In this document: in pieces, positions 1 through 9,330 of the stretch
Layout: each line of letters starts with the position of its first letter
How positions within the stretch are numbered: the stretch's first letter is position 1
Source: Dysgonamonadaceae bacterium
Lineage (GTDB): Bacteria > Bacteroidota > Bacteroidia > Bacteroidales > Azobacteroidaceae
Direction of reading: 5' to 3'
Assembly (NCBI GenBank): GCA_031259075.1
Contig: JAIRLY010000006.1
Location: 1 to 35,514, forward strand
Length of the DNA stretch: 35,514 nt
Notes under the pieces: generated by a model
The model's database searches: none
What the model was told of the DNA's origin: nothing
The model's input: the letters and a program-made list of their open reading frames with translations, nothing else
Made by a program: the position numbers and the translations under genes

Positions 1-120
1 AATATTGCCATTGATTTTTACTGTTTCTTACTAAACGGCATTCACTTTATTTTAGTATTTAAAATATGTTAAAAATCCTCTCCCTTATTTTTTGAGATTT
101 TTCTTCCGAACACGACTGGG

Positions 121-170
121 CTGAGGCCCCTACCTTGTCTTATCTTGCAAAATTAGCCGGAATTTTTTAT
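121..170. repeat. Dispersed 50-bp repeat, copy 1
   Basis: Bases 121-170 match bases 7381-7430 at 46 of 50 positions, in the same orientation. Read on the minus strand, the element contains TAATTTTG, which fits the Bacteroidetes -7 consensus TAnnTTTG, but no clear -33 box lies at the right distance. Copy 1 begins with a small GC-rich palindrome (GGGCTGAGGCCC, 118-129). Bases 1-120 hold nothing I can assign. The element could be a mobile-element remnant or a minus-strand promoter for a gene left of the window. Confidence 0.75.
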
Positions 171-263
171 TTTTCCTAATCTTTTATCCTTAAATTTTCA
201 ACTTTTTGAACAGACCTACATCTCTCTAAAGCAGCCCGCGTGAAGTATAATAAAAAAAATTAT

Positions 264-271
264 TACCTTTG
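264..271 (+). promoter_or_regulatory. Probable -7 box of the ychF promoter
   Basis: TACCTTTG matches the Bacteroidetes -7 consensus TAnnTTTG and lies about 75 bases before the ychF start codon. I do not see a convincing TTTG -33 box 19-21 bases upstream, so this is a partial match. Confidence 0.4.
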
Positions 272-345
272 CAACCGGCAAAATCAGTTTTATTTAATTT
301 GATTTTGATGATATTTGTCTGATTATAAATATATTAAGGAAAATA

Positions 346-1449
346 ATGTCATTACAATGTGGTATCGTAGGTCTTCCTAACGTTGGAAAATCGACTCTTT
401 TCAATTGCCTTTCCAATGCGCAAGCGCAAGCGGCAAATTTCCCTTTCTGTACAATAGAGCCTAATGTAGGCATGATTACTGTACCTGATGAACGTTTGAC
501 CCAATTAGCCGCTCTGGTGCGTCCACAAAAAATTATACCGGCAACGGTAGAAATTGTAGATATTGCCGGTTTGGTGAAAGGAGCGAGTAAAGGAGAGGGT
601 TTAGGCAATAAATTCTTAGCTAATATCCGCGAAACAGATGCTATTTTGCATGTTTTACGCTGTTTCGACGATGAAAATGTGACTCATGTAGACGGAACAG
701 TCAATCCGGTTCGCGACAAAGAAATTATTGATTATGAATTACAGTTGAAAGACCTCGAAACAGTAGAATCTCGTATCAATAAAGTGCAAAAACAAGCGCA
801 AACCGGCGGAGATAAACAAGCTAAAGCCGCATTAGATGTTTTATTGCGTTACAAGGAAGTATTGGAACAAGGAAAATCGGCGCGGACCGTCAGGTTCGAC
901 AACAAAGAAGATGAAAAAGTAGCTCGTGAATTATTTCTTTTAACGAATAAACCGGTGCTCTATGTTTGCAATGTAGATGAGGCTTCGGCGCTGTCGGGCA
1001 ATCAATATGTCGACCGTATCAGGGAAGCGGTAAAAGAAGAAAATGCCGAATTATTGGTTGTGGCCGCAAAAATCGAATCGGAAATTGCCGAATTTGAAAC
1101 ATACGAGGAACGTGAAATGTTTCTCAGCGAATTAGGCTTGAAAGAATCCGGAGCGAACCGTTTGATTAAAGCCGCTTACAAATTACTGAACTTGGAAACA
1201 TTCTTCACCGCAGGTCCGCAGGAAGTTCGCGCATGGACTTATCTGAAAGGAAGTAAAGCCCCTCAATGTGCGGGAGTGATCCATACCGATTTCGAAAAAG
1301 GATTTATCCGGGCGGAAGTGATAAAATACAGGGATTATCTGGAATTAGGCTCGGAAAACGCTTGTAAAGAAGCCGGTAAAATGAGCATTGAAGGAAAAGA
1401 ATATATCGTACAAGATGGAGATATCATGCATTTTCGCTTTAACGTGTAA
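346..1449 (+). CDS. ychF: YchF/OLA1-family ribosome-binding ATPase
   Basis: The 367-residue product has the normal YchF length. The P-loop is at residues 9-17 (GLPNVGKST), followed by the [17 protein letters not shown] switch region typical of this family. The G4 position reads NVDE rather than NKxD, as expected for the OLA1/YchF branch, which prefers ATP over GTP. A C-terminal TGS-type domain runs from about residue 283. Family members bind ribosomes and respond to oxidative stress in the cytoplasm. The ATG at 346 is chosen because the conserved N-terminus starts there. The DUF3078 gene follows after 22 bases, so the two probably share a transcript. Confidence 0.96.
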   Translation: MSLQCGIVGLPNVGKSTLFNCLSNAQAQAANFPFCTIEPNVGMITVPDERLTQLAALVRPQKIIPATVEIVDIAGLVKGASKGEGLGNKFLANIRETDAILHVLRCFDDENVTHVDGTVNPVRDKEIIDYELQLKDLETVESRINKVQKQAQTGGDKQAKAALDVLLRYKEVLEQGKSARTVRFDNKEDEKVARELFLLTNKPVLYVCNVDEASALSGNQYVDRIREAVKEENAELLVVAAKIESEIAEFETYEEREMFLSELGLKESGANRLIKAAYKLLNLETFFTAGPQEVRAWTYLKGSKAPQCAGVIHTDFEKGFIRAEVIKYRDYLELGSENACKEAGKMSIEGKEYIVQDGDIMHFRFNV

Positions 1450-1471
1450 CTTTTAATTAAAAACTAAAAAA

Positions 1472-2362
1472 ATGAAAAAAAGAAGAATATTATCGCTTTT
1501 GTGCTTTTGGACAGGAATATCTTTCTGTGTTTCAGCACAAAGCACAAAATCGACCGTTGACAATTTATCTGCTTACGTAACCAAAGATTCCATTCAAGGA
1601 TGGACACATTCGGGATTAGTCGGCATTACTTTCGGACAAACCTCTTTACATAATTGGGTTGCCGGAGGTGATAATACCATTTCGGGAAATGTAATTCTTA
1701 ATGGTTTTGCAAATTACGTGAAAGACAAATGGTTTTGGGATAATAAACTGTCGCTGGAATATGGAATGGTTTATTCGTCTTCCTACAACTGGCAGAAAAA
1801 TGCGGATAAAATCAATTTAACTTCTGTGGCAGGTCGCAAAATTACCAATAAATGGTCAACCTCTTTTTTGTTGAATTTTAACACCCAATTTGCAAAAGGG
1901 TATAATTATCCGAATACGGAAAACTATATCTCAACATTTATGGCGCCTGCTTATACCGATGCTGCTTTGGGATTTACGTATAAACCGAACAAAAAATATA
2001 CTTTATTTATTTCTCCTATTGCCGAAAAAGTAACTTTTGTTTTAAATGATTCATTGTCTTCTATTGGAACTTTTGGAGTGGAGCGGGGAAAGACAATAAA
2101 ATGGGAAACAGGAGCCTATTTAATGGCAAGTACCAGTCAAACTGTTTATGGAAATATCGGAATTATTTCCTCCTTGAATTTATTTACGCCTTATGATAAA
2201 AACTTTGGAAATATTGACGTAAACTGGGATTTGCTGATTAGCTACAAAATAAAAAAAATGTTCACGGCAACACTTAATACGGCACTCCGTTATTACGACA
2301 ACGAAATAAAAAGGATACAATTTAAGGAAATTCTGGGTTTAGGATTGACTTATACTTTTTAA
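1472..2362 (+). CDS. DUF3078 outer-membrane beta-barrel-like protein
   Basis: The 296-residue product starts with a signal peptide (basic MKKRR, hydrophobic stretch, cleavage near VSA-Q at about residue 23). The mature part alternates polar and aromatic residues in short strands and ends in a C-terminal Phe (LGLTYTF), as outer-membrane beta-barrels do. The GWTHSGLVGITFGQTSLHNW block after the signal is characteristic of the DUF3078 family, which is widespread in Bacteroidetes and has no established function. It follows ychF by 22 bases. The family call rests on remembered sequence pattern, not on a search. Confidence 0.8.
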   Translation: MKKRRILSLLCFWTGISFCVSAQSTKSTVDNLSAYVTKDSIQGWTHSGLVGITFGQTSLHNWVAGGDNTISGNVILNGFANYVKDKWFWDNKLSLEYGMVYSSSYNWQKNADKINLTSVAGRKITNKWSTSFLLNFNTQFAKGYNYPNTENYISTFMAPAYTDAALGFTYKPNKKYTLFISPIAEKVTFVLNDSLSSIGTFGVERGKTIKWETGAYLMASTSQTVYGNIGIISSLNLFTPYDKNFGNIDVNWDLLISYKIKKMFTATLNTALRYYDNEIKRIQFKEILGLGLTYTF

Positions 2363-2382
2363 GAGTTGCCGACGGATGTGAA

Positions 2383-2414
2383 TTTTGCAATATTCTAAAA
2401 AAAACGTATATTTG
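2383..2414 (+). promoter_or_regulatory. Bacteroidetes-type promoter for the GNAT-parE-coaD run
   Basis: A TTTTG -33 box at 2383-2387 is followed, after a 19-base spacer, by TATATTTG at 2407-2414, an exact TAnnTTTG -7 box. The site lies in the only sizeable gap before the acetyltransferase gene, which starts at 2446. It probably drives the three closely packed genes up to 5892. Confidence 0.75.
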
Positions 2415-2445
2415 TGCATCTTAAAAACCCTCTAAATCGTAATAA

Positions 2446-3573
2446 ATGTCTATTGTAATCAGAGAAGTAACGGACAAAGCTACTCTTAAAAAGTTTGTTT
2501 CTTTTAATATAAAGTTATATAAAGAAAGCCCTTACCATGTTCCTACGTTAATCGAAGATGAACTTATGACTTTAAGAAAGGACAGAAACCCCGCTTTTGA
2601 ATTTTGCGAATCAATTTATTATTTAGCCTATAAAGACAACAAAATAGTAGGTAGAATAGCCGGAATTATCAATCATCGAGCCAACGAAACATGGAACCAA
2701 CAGTACGCACGTTTTGGCTTTTTAGATTTTATTGATAACGAGGAAGTTTCAAAAGCATTGTTTCAGGCGGTCGAAAAATGGGCGGTCGGAAAAGGCATGA
2801 ATGGTATTCAAGGCCCTTTGGGTTTTACCGATTTGGATCATGAAGGATTGCTGGTTTGGGGATTCGATCGAATGGGAACCATGGCAACTTCTTACAGTTT
2901 TCCGTATTATAAAGAACACCTAGCCAGATTGGGTTATGAAAAAGACCAAGATTGGCAAGAATTTTTAATTAAAATACCGGAAGAAGTCCCTGAAAAACAT
3001 CGCAGGATTTCAGAAATTGTCTTGAAAAAATATGGCTTGAAAATCAAAAAATTCAAACGAACAAAAGAAATCTGGCCTTATGCAAAGAAAATATTTCTAT
3101 TGTGGAATGAAGCTTACAGACCGCTTTACGGCTATTCGGAATTATCGCCTAAACAGATCGAATATTATATTAAAATGTATATTCCGATGTTGCGTTTAGA
3201 ACTGATCACATTGGTAGTCAGAGAAGATGATGATGCTGTAGTGGGATTGGCAATCACTTTGCCGAGTTTATCAAAAGCATTGAAAAAAGCAAAAGGAAGA
3301 CTGATACCTGTCGGATGGTTTTATTTATTAAAAACCTTATACGGGAAAGGAAATGTCGTTGACTTATATATTATGGGCGTTTTGCCCGAATACCAAAACA
3401 AAGGGATAAACGCATTGCTCTTTTACGATTTGATCCCTATTTTTAATAAATTAGGATTCTCTTGCGCTGAAAGCAATCCCGAATTGGAAATGAATAGAAA
3501 AATGCAATCACAATGGGATGATTTTGATACGGAACATATCAAAACCCGAAGAGCATTTATCAAAAAATTATAA
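2446..3573 (+). CDS. GNAT-family N-acetyltransferase-like protein
   Basis: The 375-residue product is twice the size of a minimal GNAT domain. Its C-terminal part carries the acetyl-CoA binding signature: beta strand VVDLYIMGV, then [14 protein letters not shown], which fits the R/QxxGxG/A loop (QNKGIN). The N-terminal half has a second GNAT-like segment ([12 protein letters not shown]). Long proteins of this type are common in Bacteroidetes; the acceptor substrate is unknown. A promoter at 2383-2414 precedes it, and parE follows after 11 bases, so it heads an operon with housekeeping genes. There is no signal peptide, so the product is cytoplasmic. Confidence 0.75.
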   Translation: MSIVIREVTDKATLKKFVSFNIKLYKESPYHVPTLIEDELMTLRKDRNPAFEFCESIYYLAYKDNKIVGRIAGIINHRANETWNQQYARFGFLDFIDNEEVSKALFQAVEKWAVGKGMNGIQGPLGFTDLDHEGLLVWGFDRMGTMATSYSFPYYKEHLARLGYEKDQDWQEFLIKIPEEVPEKHRRISEIVLKKYGLKIKKFKRTKEIWPYAKKIFLLWNEAYRPLYGYSELSPKQIEYYIKMYIPMLRLELITLVVREDDDAVVGLAITLPSLSKALKKAKGRLIPVGWFYLLKTLYGKGNVVDLYIMGVLPEYQNKGINALLFYDLIPIFNKLGFSCAESNPELEMNRKMQSQWDDFDTEHIKTRRAFIKKL

Positions 3574-3584
3574 AGAAACTATCT

Positions 3585-5423
3585 ATGAATCAAGAAATAA
3601 TCTACGACGAAACAAACATTGTAAAACTGGAGTGGTGGGAACACATACGTGTTCGTCCCGGAATGTATATCGGAAAATTAGGCGATGGAAACTATTCCGA
3701 TGACGGGATCTATGTATTGTTGAAAGAAGTGTTGGACAATGCCATAGATGAACACATGATGGGATACGGAAAAAACATTGATATTATCATTGAAGATGGC
3801 GTTGTGACCGTACGTGATTATGGACGAGGAATCCCCTTGGGGAAAGTGGTAGACGTTTCTTCTCAAATGAACACCGGAGGAAAATACGACTCAAAAGCAT
3901 TCAAGAAATCCGTCGGAATGAATGGAGTCGGGATTAAAGCCGTTAACGCACTTTCTTCTTATATGCTTGTGCAAAGTTTTCGCGAAAGAGAAACAAAAGC
4001 CGTAGAATACTGTAGAGCGCATGTTACAGAAGATATGCCGGTACAGGCGAGCAATGAGCCGAACGGCACTTTAGTCCGTTTTATTCCGGATAAAGAAATC
4101 TTCAAAGAATACCATTTTCAAGATAAATACGTAGAACCTTTGTTGAAGAATTATGTCTTTCTTAATTCAGGCCTGACAATTAATTACAACGGAAAAAAAT
4201 TTTATTCCAAAAATGGATTGGAAGATCTTCTAAACGAAAATATGACTTCAGAACCTTTATATCCGATTATCCATTTGCAAGGAACAGATATTGAAATTGC
4301 CATAACTCATGCCCACCAATACGGAGAAGAATACTATTCGTTTGTAAATGGACAATATACGACGCAAGGGGGAACACATTTATCGGCATTCAAAGAAACC
4401 ATTTCCAGAGTAATTAAAGAATATTACAGTAAAAATTTTGAATATTCGGATATCCGGATGGGAATTACAGCCGCCATTGCTATTAAAGTCGAAGAACCCG
4501 TATTCGAATCACAGACAAAAACCAAATTAGGCTCTAAAGATATGGGACCGGGAGCCCCCTCCGTTGCTAAATTTATAGGCGATTTTATAAAAAAAGAGTT
4601 GGATAACTACCTTCACAAAAATTCCGAAACTTCGGATATTCTCCTTAAAAAGATTACCGATTCGGAAAAAGAACGAAAAGCCATTGCCGGAGTTACCAAA
4701 TTGGCAAAAGAAAGAGCTAAAAAGGCAAATTTGCACAATAAAAAATTGCGTGATTGCCGGTTGCATTATACGGATATAAAAGGAGATAATCTGGATGAAA
4801 CCTCTATTTTCATTACCGAAGGCGACTCGGCCAGCGGATCCATTACTCAAAGTCGAGACCCAAATTATCAGGCTGTATTCAGCTTGCGGGGAAAACCTTT
4901 AAATACGTTCGGATTAACCAAAAAAATTGTCTATGAAAATGAAGAATTTAATCTCTTGCAAGCAGCCTTGAATATTGAAGAAGGATTGGAAGGATTGCGC
5001 TACAATAAGATCATTATTGCTACCGATGCAGATGTAGATGGAATGCATATTCGTTTATTAATTATTACTTTCTTTTTACAGTTCTTTCCCGATTTGATTA
5101 AAAATAAGCATGTTTTTATTTTGCAAACACCACTTTTTCGGGTACGAAATAAAAAAGAAACCATTTACTGCTATTCTGAAGAAGAACGAATAAATGCGAT
5201 AGAAAAATTAGGCCCTAATCCTGAAATCACCCGTTTCAAAGGATTAGGCGAAATATCGCCTGCCGAATTTAAACATTTTATTGGGAGTGATATTCGTCTG
5301 GATCCTGTCGCTATGAGAAAATCAGATGCAGTGAAAGAAATGCTGGAATTTTATATGGGAAAAAACACGATGGAAAGACAAAACTTTATCATTAATAACT
5401 TAGTTGTAGAAGAAGATGTTTAA
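3585..5423 (+). CDS. parE: DNA topoisomerase IV subunit B
   Basis: The 612-residue type IIA topoisomerase ATPase subunit pairs with ParC to decatenate chromosomes. The GHKL ATPase domain shows EVLDNAIDE (residues 48-56, with Asn52 in the Mg-ATP site), DYGRGIP (78-84) and [14 protein letters not shown]. The TOPRIM domain shows [10 protein letters not shown] (Glu412) and the metal-binding DADVDGMH (Asp481, Asp483, Asp485). The start [19 protein letters not shown] and the length fit Bacteroidetes ParE better than GyrB, which is usually about 650 residues. GyrB remains a less likely alternative. The last 8 bases overlap coaD, which suggests translational coupling. Confidence 0.9.
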   Translation: MNQEIIYDETNIVKLEWWEHIRVRPGMYIGKLGDGNYSDDGIYVLLKEVLDNAIDEHMMGYGKNIDIIIEDGVVTVRDYGRGIPLGKVVDVSSQMNTGGKYDSKAFKKSVGMNGVGIKAVNALSSYMLVQSFRERETKAVEYCRAHVTEDMPVQASNEPNGTLVRFIPDKEIFKEYHFQDKYVEPLLKNYVFLNSGLTINYNGKKFYSKNGLEDLLNENMTSEPLYPIIHLQGTDIEIAITHAHQYGEEYYSFVNGQYTTQGGTHLSAFKETISRVIKEYYSKNFEYSDIRMGITAAIAIKVEEPVFESQTKTKLGSKDMGPGAPSVAKFIGDFIKKELDNYLHKNSETSDILLKKITDSEKERKAIAGVTKLAKERAKKANLHNKKLRDCRLHYTDIKGDNLDETSIFITEGDSASGSITQSRDPNYQAVFSLRGKPLNTFGLTKKIVYENEEFNLLQAALNIEEGLEGLRYNKIIIATDADVDGMHIRLLIITFFLQFFPDLIKNKHVFILQTPLFRVRNKKETIYCYSEEERINAIEKLGPNPEITRFKGLGEISPAEFKHFIGSDIRLDPVAMRKSDAVKEMLEFYMGKNTMERQNFIINNLVVEEDV

Positions 5424-5892
5424 AAGGAAAGCAATATTCCCCGGCACTTTCGACCCATTCACTATCGGACACTTGTCGTTGGTAGAAAGAGGGTTACAAT
5501 TAGTGGATGAAATAGTCATTGCTATCGGGGTCAATCCGAACAAAAAAACGTTTTTTTCGCCGGAGCAACGACTGGAAACTATTTCAAAACTTTTCGAACA
5601 AAATCCACAGGTATCAGTGCAGTTCTACGATAGTCTGACGGTAGATTTTGCAGAAAAAGTCGGCGCACGATTTATTCTTCGAGGCATTCGTTCCGTCAAT
5701 GACTTCGAATATGAAAAAAACATTGCCGACGTCAACCGTAAAATATCGGGTATCGAAACTTTCGTGTTATTTACCGAACCGGAACATACGCATATCAGTT
5801 CTTCTATTGTCAGGGAATTGCTGGCGTATGGTAAAAATGTAGATGACTGGGTACCCATTGTCTCTTCCAATTCCGGCGGGGAAGAATTTTAA
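5416..5892 (+). CDS. coaD: Phosphopantetheine adenylyltransferase
   Basis: The 158-residue product matches CoaD, which makes dephospho-CoA from 4'-phosphopantetheine and ATP, the penultimate step of coenzyme A synthesis. It has the nucleotidyltransferase motif TIGH (residues 16-19) after FPGTFDP, the [12 protein letters not shown] substrate loop (89-100) and the C-terminal [10 protein letters not shown] motif (127-136). The start codon at 5416 lies inside the end of parE. A long hairpin at 5948-5991 follows the stop and can end transcription from both sides. Confidence 0.96.
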   Translation: MFKRKAIFPGTFDPFTIGHLSLVERGLQLVDEIVIAIGVNPNKKTFFSPEQRLETISKLFEQNPQVSVQFYDSLTVDFAEKVGARFILRGIRSVNDFEYEKNIADVNRKISGIETFVLFTEPEHTHISSSIVRELLAYGKNVDDWVPIVSSNSGGEEF

Positions 5893-5947
5893 TGGCGATT
5901 GTTGCGCGGGTCCCGTTTTTCGCTCATCTCTAAAAAAGCACTGAAAA

Positions 5948-5991
5948 GATGTTTCCCCTGCGCTTGCTTACGCAAGTGCAGGGGAAACATC
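5948..5991. terminator. Long hairpin between convergent genes, likely bidirectional terminator
   Basis: Two 20-base arms (5948-5967 and 5972-5991) pair fully around a 4-base loop, with one G-U wobble on the plus strand. Reading minus, the hairpin follows the stop of the 5994 gene by two bases and is succeeded by T-rich sequence. Reading plus, CTTTATCTTTTT follows. The position between coaD and the oppositely oriented secreted protein supports a shared terminator. The stem is much longer than a usual terminator stem, so it may also be a repeated palindrome. Confidence 0.7.
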
Positions 5992-5993
5992 CT

Positions 5994-6797
5994 TTATCTT
6001 TTTATACACCGGACAGGATATGCACCCCCTGTCCATGTGTTATTATCTTGTCTTTCCAACCTTCCTTCGCCACCAACAAATAGTACGTTCTCGACTGTAG
6101 TGTAGTACCAAACTATATTACTCCAATGCGAAAATTCCGACTTCGCAATATTCGCGCATCGCCCTGCATAGATCCCCCAATCTAACCAGTATGGCCAGGC
6201 CGTCGGCGACGAAGTATGGGCATTCAAATAAGTCGCCAAGCCTCGCCATTCGGTGGGATTGGGCAAATACCATCCGTCTGTATTAGGACAAGCCTCAGGC
6301 GCTTGCTCAAAGGTGTAATAATACCCCCGTTCTCCTTCAGCACGACCGGTATAAGTTGTAGCGCTTGGAGTTCCTTCTTTCGAATTTTCAAGCATCCATG
6401 TACCGACGTCATAGGGATACGTATAAATTTTATACATATTGTCTCCAATTTTTGCCGTAGCCGAACCCTCATTTGTATCTTCGCTATTATCCGTATTGAC
6501 GACATTCCATTTTTTGCCATTCCAAATATAAATACCTTTTCCGTTGCCGTCTTTAATGGATGCATTTGTATTGTAAACCATCATTCCTGTAGCCGTACCG
6601 ACATCGCCGGCTAATCCAAAAGTAATAACATCAGCCAGCGAAACGGTTGGTAATTTGAATCCCTGAGTGGTCGATTGTAAATCCAACACTGCGCCGTCAT
6701 GCGGATCGGCTTCACTACCGATTACCACTTGTGCATTCACACTTGCTGTGCTCAACATTAGGAGCATCAGCGCTAAAAACATCATCTTTCTTTTCAT
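5994..6797 (-). CDS. Secreted FISUMP-like protein (paralog 1)
   Basis: The 267-residue product starts with a Sec signal peptide (MKRKMMFLALMLLMLSTASVNA, no lipobox cysteine), then a module shared with the genes at 9619 and 15931: VVIGSEADPHDGAVLDL, LPTVSL, GMMVYNT and GIYIWNGKKW (about residues 24-100). The rest resembles a diverged FISUMP domain (Fibrobacter succinogenes major paralogous domain): a GTWMLEN core, a GWYLPNPTEW block at about residues 185-195, and the closing YPVRCIKR. FISUMP proteins are secreted or surface proteins of unknown function. A perfect 12-base inverted repeat lies upstream (6844-6914) and a strong hairpin follows the stop. Confidence 0.75.
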   Translation of the reverse strand: MKRKMMFLALMLLMLSTASVNAQVVIGSEADPHDGAVLDLQSTTQGFKLPTVSLADVITFGLAGDVGTATGMMVYNTNASIKDGNGKGIYIWNGKKWNVVNTDNSEDTNEGSATAKIGDNMYKIYTYPYDVGTWMLENSKEGTPSATTYTGRAEGERGYYYTFEQAPEACPNTDGWYLPNPTEWRGLATYLNAHTSSPTAWPYWLDWGIYAGRCANIAKSEFSHWSNIVWYYTTVENVLFVGGEGRLERQDNNTWTGGAYPVRCIKR

Positions 6798-6843
6798 GTT
6801 TGAAAAATTAAATTAATATTTATTGTTTATTTGAAACGGTTCC

Positions 6844-6914
6844 GGTAAAGACAACCGGCTTTTATTAAACAATGAGAACAAATGATTTTTTTAATTCGAA
6901 TAGTTGTCTTTACC
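6844..6914. repeat. Perfect 12-bp inverted repeat upstream of the FISUMP-like gene
   Basis: GGTAAAGACAAC (6844-6855) and its exact complement GTTGTCTTTACC (6903-6914) flank 47 bases. The pair lies 47-117 bases upstream of the minus-strand start at 6797, in the expected promoter area. I see no clear TAnnTTTG box inside. It could be paired operator half-sites, a leader hairpin or a small invertible segment. Confidence 0.7.
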
Positions 6915-6990
6915 ATCGACCGTATATTCATATTATACTATGTTCAAGATTATTTAAAAATACGAAGCGTGGGGACCTTTAACTTTATCC

Positions 6991-7105
6991 GCTTATAGAG
7001 GTTCTCGACTACCCATAGCTGCAAATAAGTTATACCCACGCCTTCAACGTGAGCGTTTACAAACTTACTCCTGCAGCTATCGAAATTGTCGAGATTTCTA
7101 TAAGC
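6991..7105 (+). ncRNA. Candidate structured RNA: nested long hairpin
   Basis: The arms nest in order: 6991-6999 with 7097-7105 (9 bp), 7003-7008 with 7089-7094 (6 bp), an asymmetric bubble (7009-7014 against 7081-7088), 7015-7023 with 7072-7080 (9 bp, perfect), 7027-7031 with 7062-7066, and 7037-7040 with 7048-7051. Two G-U pairs (7000/7096, 7001/7095) extend the outer stem only on the plus strand. A plus-strand terminator-like hairpin lies at 7284-7330. I do not recognise the family. The overall shape (long rod with a central bubble) is like 6S RNA, but that is only a shape resemblance. Confidence 0.3.
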
Positions 7106-7283
7106 AAGAATAAAAGCTAACGCTTTCTGAATTAATATGTAATTTTAAAAAATACTGTCTGTTTCTTTATGAAATTTTAATTAATCGTTTTATGTTTATA
7201 AAATCGCACAAAATTAGTGAGATTTTTTGAAATAGAAAAAGAAAAAGGAAAAAATAACAGCACTTCAGCGATTAAAAAACAAT

Positions 7284-7330
7284 AGTCGCAAAGCTTAGTT
7301 ATCACAACTTCCTTGCGGCTTTAATTTTTT
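7284..7330 (+). terminator. Rho-independent terminator-like hairpin on the plus strand
   Basis: Arms 7284-7293 (AGTCGCAAAG) and 7312-7320 (CTTGCGGCT) pair with one G-U and one bulged A, and TTAATTTTTT follows. No plus-strand protein gene precedes it in the 1.4 kb back to coaD, so it suggests an untranslated plus-strand transcript. The candidate structured RNA at 6991-7105 is the obvious upstream partner. Confidence 0.4.
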
Positions 7331-7380
7331 ATAAATGAAAGAACAGTATAGTTAACCACTCAGTCTCAAATACTTAGGGG

Positions 7381-7430
7381 CTGAGACCTCTGCCTTGTCT
7401 TATCCTGCAAAATTAGCCGGAATTTTTTAT
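7381..7430. repeat. Dispersed 50-bp repeat, copy 2
   Basis: It matches 121-170 at 46 of 50 positions. Here it lies 21 bases beyond the stop codon of ettA. A small hairpin, GTCTCA at 7363-7368 with TGAGAC at 7382-7387, overlaps one end. The bases just beyond (7431-7445, CCCTGAATCGCTGAT) recur exactly at 17753-17767. Confidence 0.75.
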
Positions 7431-7451
7431 CCCTGAATCGCTGATCTTTTA

Positions 7452-9137
7452 TTAGCTTATTAATTTACGATATTTGACTCGTTTAGGTTCGACATTACCT
7501 AAGCGGTGTCGTTTGTTTTCTTCATATTCCGAATAGGAGCCTTCAAAGAAAAACACTTCCGAATCTCCTTCAAATGCAAGGATATGAGTGCATATTCTAT
7601 CCAAAAACCATCTATCATGAGAAATAACAACGGCGCAACCGGCAAAGTTTTCTAATCCTTCTTCCAATGCGCGTAAAGTATTCACATCAATATCATTCGT
7701 TGGTTCGTCGAGCAAAAGGACATTGGCTTCCGACTTTAAAGTTAAAGCCAGATGCAAACGATTTCTTTCGCCTCCGGAGAGTGCGCCGCATTTTTTTTCC
7801 TGATCCGCACCGCTGAAATTGAATCTTCCCAAATAAGCCCGCGAATTGATTTCTTTTCCACCGACGCGAATAAATTCCGTTCCACCGGAAACGATCTGAA
7901 ATACTGTTTTTTCAGGATTTATTTCCGCATGACTTTGATCAACATATCCGATGCGGACTGTTTCACCCACTTCAAATATTCCCTTATCCGGTTTGTCTAA
8001 ACCCATAATCAAACGGAAAAGCGTTGTTTTACCAGCGCCGTTGGGACCGATAATTCCGACAATTCCATTGGGAGGAAGCATGAAGTTTAAATTATCATAT
8101 AACAATTTATCTCCGAATGCTTTTGCTACTTGGATGGCTTCAATGACTTTATTTCCTAAACGAGGTCCGTTGGGAATAAATATCTCCAATTTTTCCTCTC
8201 GTTCTTTTGTATCCTGATTCAATAACTGTTCGTAAGAATTTAGGCGAGCCTTTCCTTTAGCATGGCGGGCTTTTGGCGCCATTCGCGACCATTCCAATTC
8301 CCGTTCTAAAGTTTTACGGCGCTTACTGATTTGTTTTTCTTCTTGAGCCATTCGCAAGGTTTTCTGTTCCAGCCAAGAAGTATAATTTCCTTTCCAGGGA
8401 ATACCTTCTCCTCTGTCTAATTCCAGAATCCAACCGGCTACATGGTCCAGAAAATAACGGTCGTGCGTAATACAGATGACCGTTCCGGCATATTGTTGAA
8501 GATGCTGTTCCAGCCAATCAATGGATTCTGCGTCCAAATGGTTGGTTGGTTCATCCAACAAAAGAATATCCGGCTGTTTCAACAGAAGACGACACAATGC
8601 CACGCGCCGTCTTTCCCCTCCCGAAAGCGTTCCGACCAGTTGATCTTCCGGTGGACAACGCAAGGCATCCATAGCTCGTTCCAACTTACTGTCGATGTTC
8701 CATGCGTCTGTAACATCTATTTTATCTTGTAACTCTGCTTGACGAGCAAAGAGTTTATCCATTTTATCCGCATCTTCGTAATATTCGGGAAAGCCGAATT
8801 TTTCGTTTATTTCTTCATATTCTTTCAAGAGGCCAATTGTATCTTGAACTCCTTCTTGTACAATTTCTTTTACGGTCTTTGAATCGTCTAATGACGGATC
8901 TTGTTCCAAATATTCGATAGAATATCCCGACGAGAAAACTACTTCTCCCTGATATTCTTTTTCTATCCCTGCAATAATTTTCAGCAAGGTAGATTTTCCG
9001 GAGCCATTCAAACCTATAATTCCGATTTTCGCTCCATAGTAGAAAGAAAGATAAATATCTTTAAGTACTTGTTTGTTAGGAGGAAAAGATTTACTTACCC
9101 CTACCATTGAAAAAATAATTTTTTTATCATCTGCCAT
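7452..9137 (-). CDS. ettA: ABC-F protein, energy-dependent translational throttle
   Basis: The 561-residue product from the ATG at 9137 matches EttA in length and layout. It has two ABC ATPase domains without membrane segments. Domain 1 has Walker A GLNGSGKS, signature LSGGERRR and Walker B LLLDEPTNHLD. Domain 2 has GPNGAGKT, LSGGERNR and LLLDEPTNDID. The C-terminus (EPKRVKYRKLIS) is the EttA-type tail. EttA binds the ribosomal E site and gates elongation by ATP/ADP ratio. The frame is open up to 9215, but conserved sequence begins at MADDKKIIFSM, and the promoter at 9163-9194 lies between, so 9137 is the start. Confidence 0.92.
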   Translation of the reverse strand: MADDKKIIFSMVGVSKSFPPNKQVLKDIYLSFYYGAKIGIIGLNGSGKSTLLKIIAGIEKEYQGEVVFSSGYSIEYLEQDPSLDDSKTVKEIVQEGVQDTIGLLKEYEEINEKFGFPEYYEDADKMDKLFARQAELQDKIDVTDAWNIDSKLERAMDALRCPPEDQLVGTLSGGERRRVALCRLLLKQPDILLLDEPTNHLDAESIDWLEQHLQQYAGTVICITHDRYFLDHVAGWILELDRGEGIPWKGNYTSWLEQKTLRMAQEEKQISKRRKTLERELEWSRMAPKARHAKGKARLNSYEQLLNQDTKEREEKLEIFIPNGPRLGNKVIEAIQVAKAFGDKLLYDNLNFMLPPNGIVGIIGPNGAGKTTLFRLIMGLDKPDKGIFEVGETVRIGYVDQSHAEINPEKTVFQIVSGGTEFIRVGGKEINSRAYLGRFNFSGADQEKKCGALSGGERNRLHLALTLKSEANVLLLDEPTNDIDVNTLRALEEGLENFAGCAVVISHDRWFLDRICTHILAFEGDSEVFFFEGSYSEYEENKRHRLGNVEPKRVKYRKLIS

Positions 9138-9162
9138 AATCAGGATTGCTTTTAAACGATTG

Positions 9163-9194
9163 CGAAGGTACGAACATCCGGTTAAAACTCCAAA
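9163..9194 (-). promoter_or_regulatory. Promoter of ettA
   Basis: On the minus strand a TTTG -33 box (complement of 9191-9194) is followed by a 20-base spacer and TACCTTCG (complement of 9163-9170), which differs from TAnnTTTG at one position. It ends 26 bases before the ettA ATG. It also argues against the longer reading frame that would begin at 9215. Confidence 0.6.
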
Positions 9195-9330
9195 TGTTTG
9201 CGCTATTGGGTTCATGGTTTAAAATTTGTATCTTTATATGGTATCTATTCATTAAAGAATCATTCACAATTTTATTTGACTCAGTCAAACGATTCTGTTC
9301 GGATTCAGTAACTCCATGAATATAAAAAGG

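Noticed and set aside
4527-4850. 107-codon minus-strand frame inside parE
   Set aside because: It is a shadow of the strongly conserved parE coding strand.
5899-6105. 68-codon plus-strand frame after coaD
   Set aside because: It runs through the 5948-5991 hairpin and the end of the opposite FISUMP-like gene. There is no resemblance to a protein family.
6991-7105. tRNA, tmRNA, RNase P or SRP RNA as the identity of the nested hairpin
   Set aside because: None of the signature sequences of those RNAs is present, and the stem layout is a single rod rather than their multi-branch forms.
9138-9215. N-terminal extension of ettA
   Set aside because: The promoter (9163-9194) lies inside it, and EttA homology begins at the Met at 9137.
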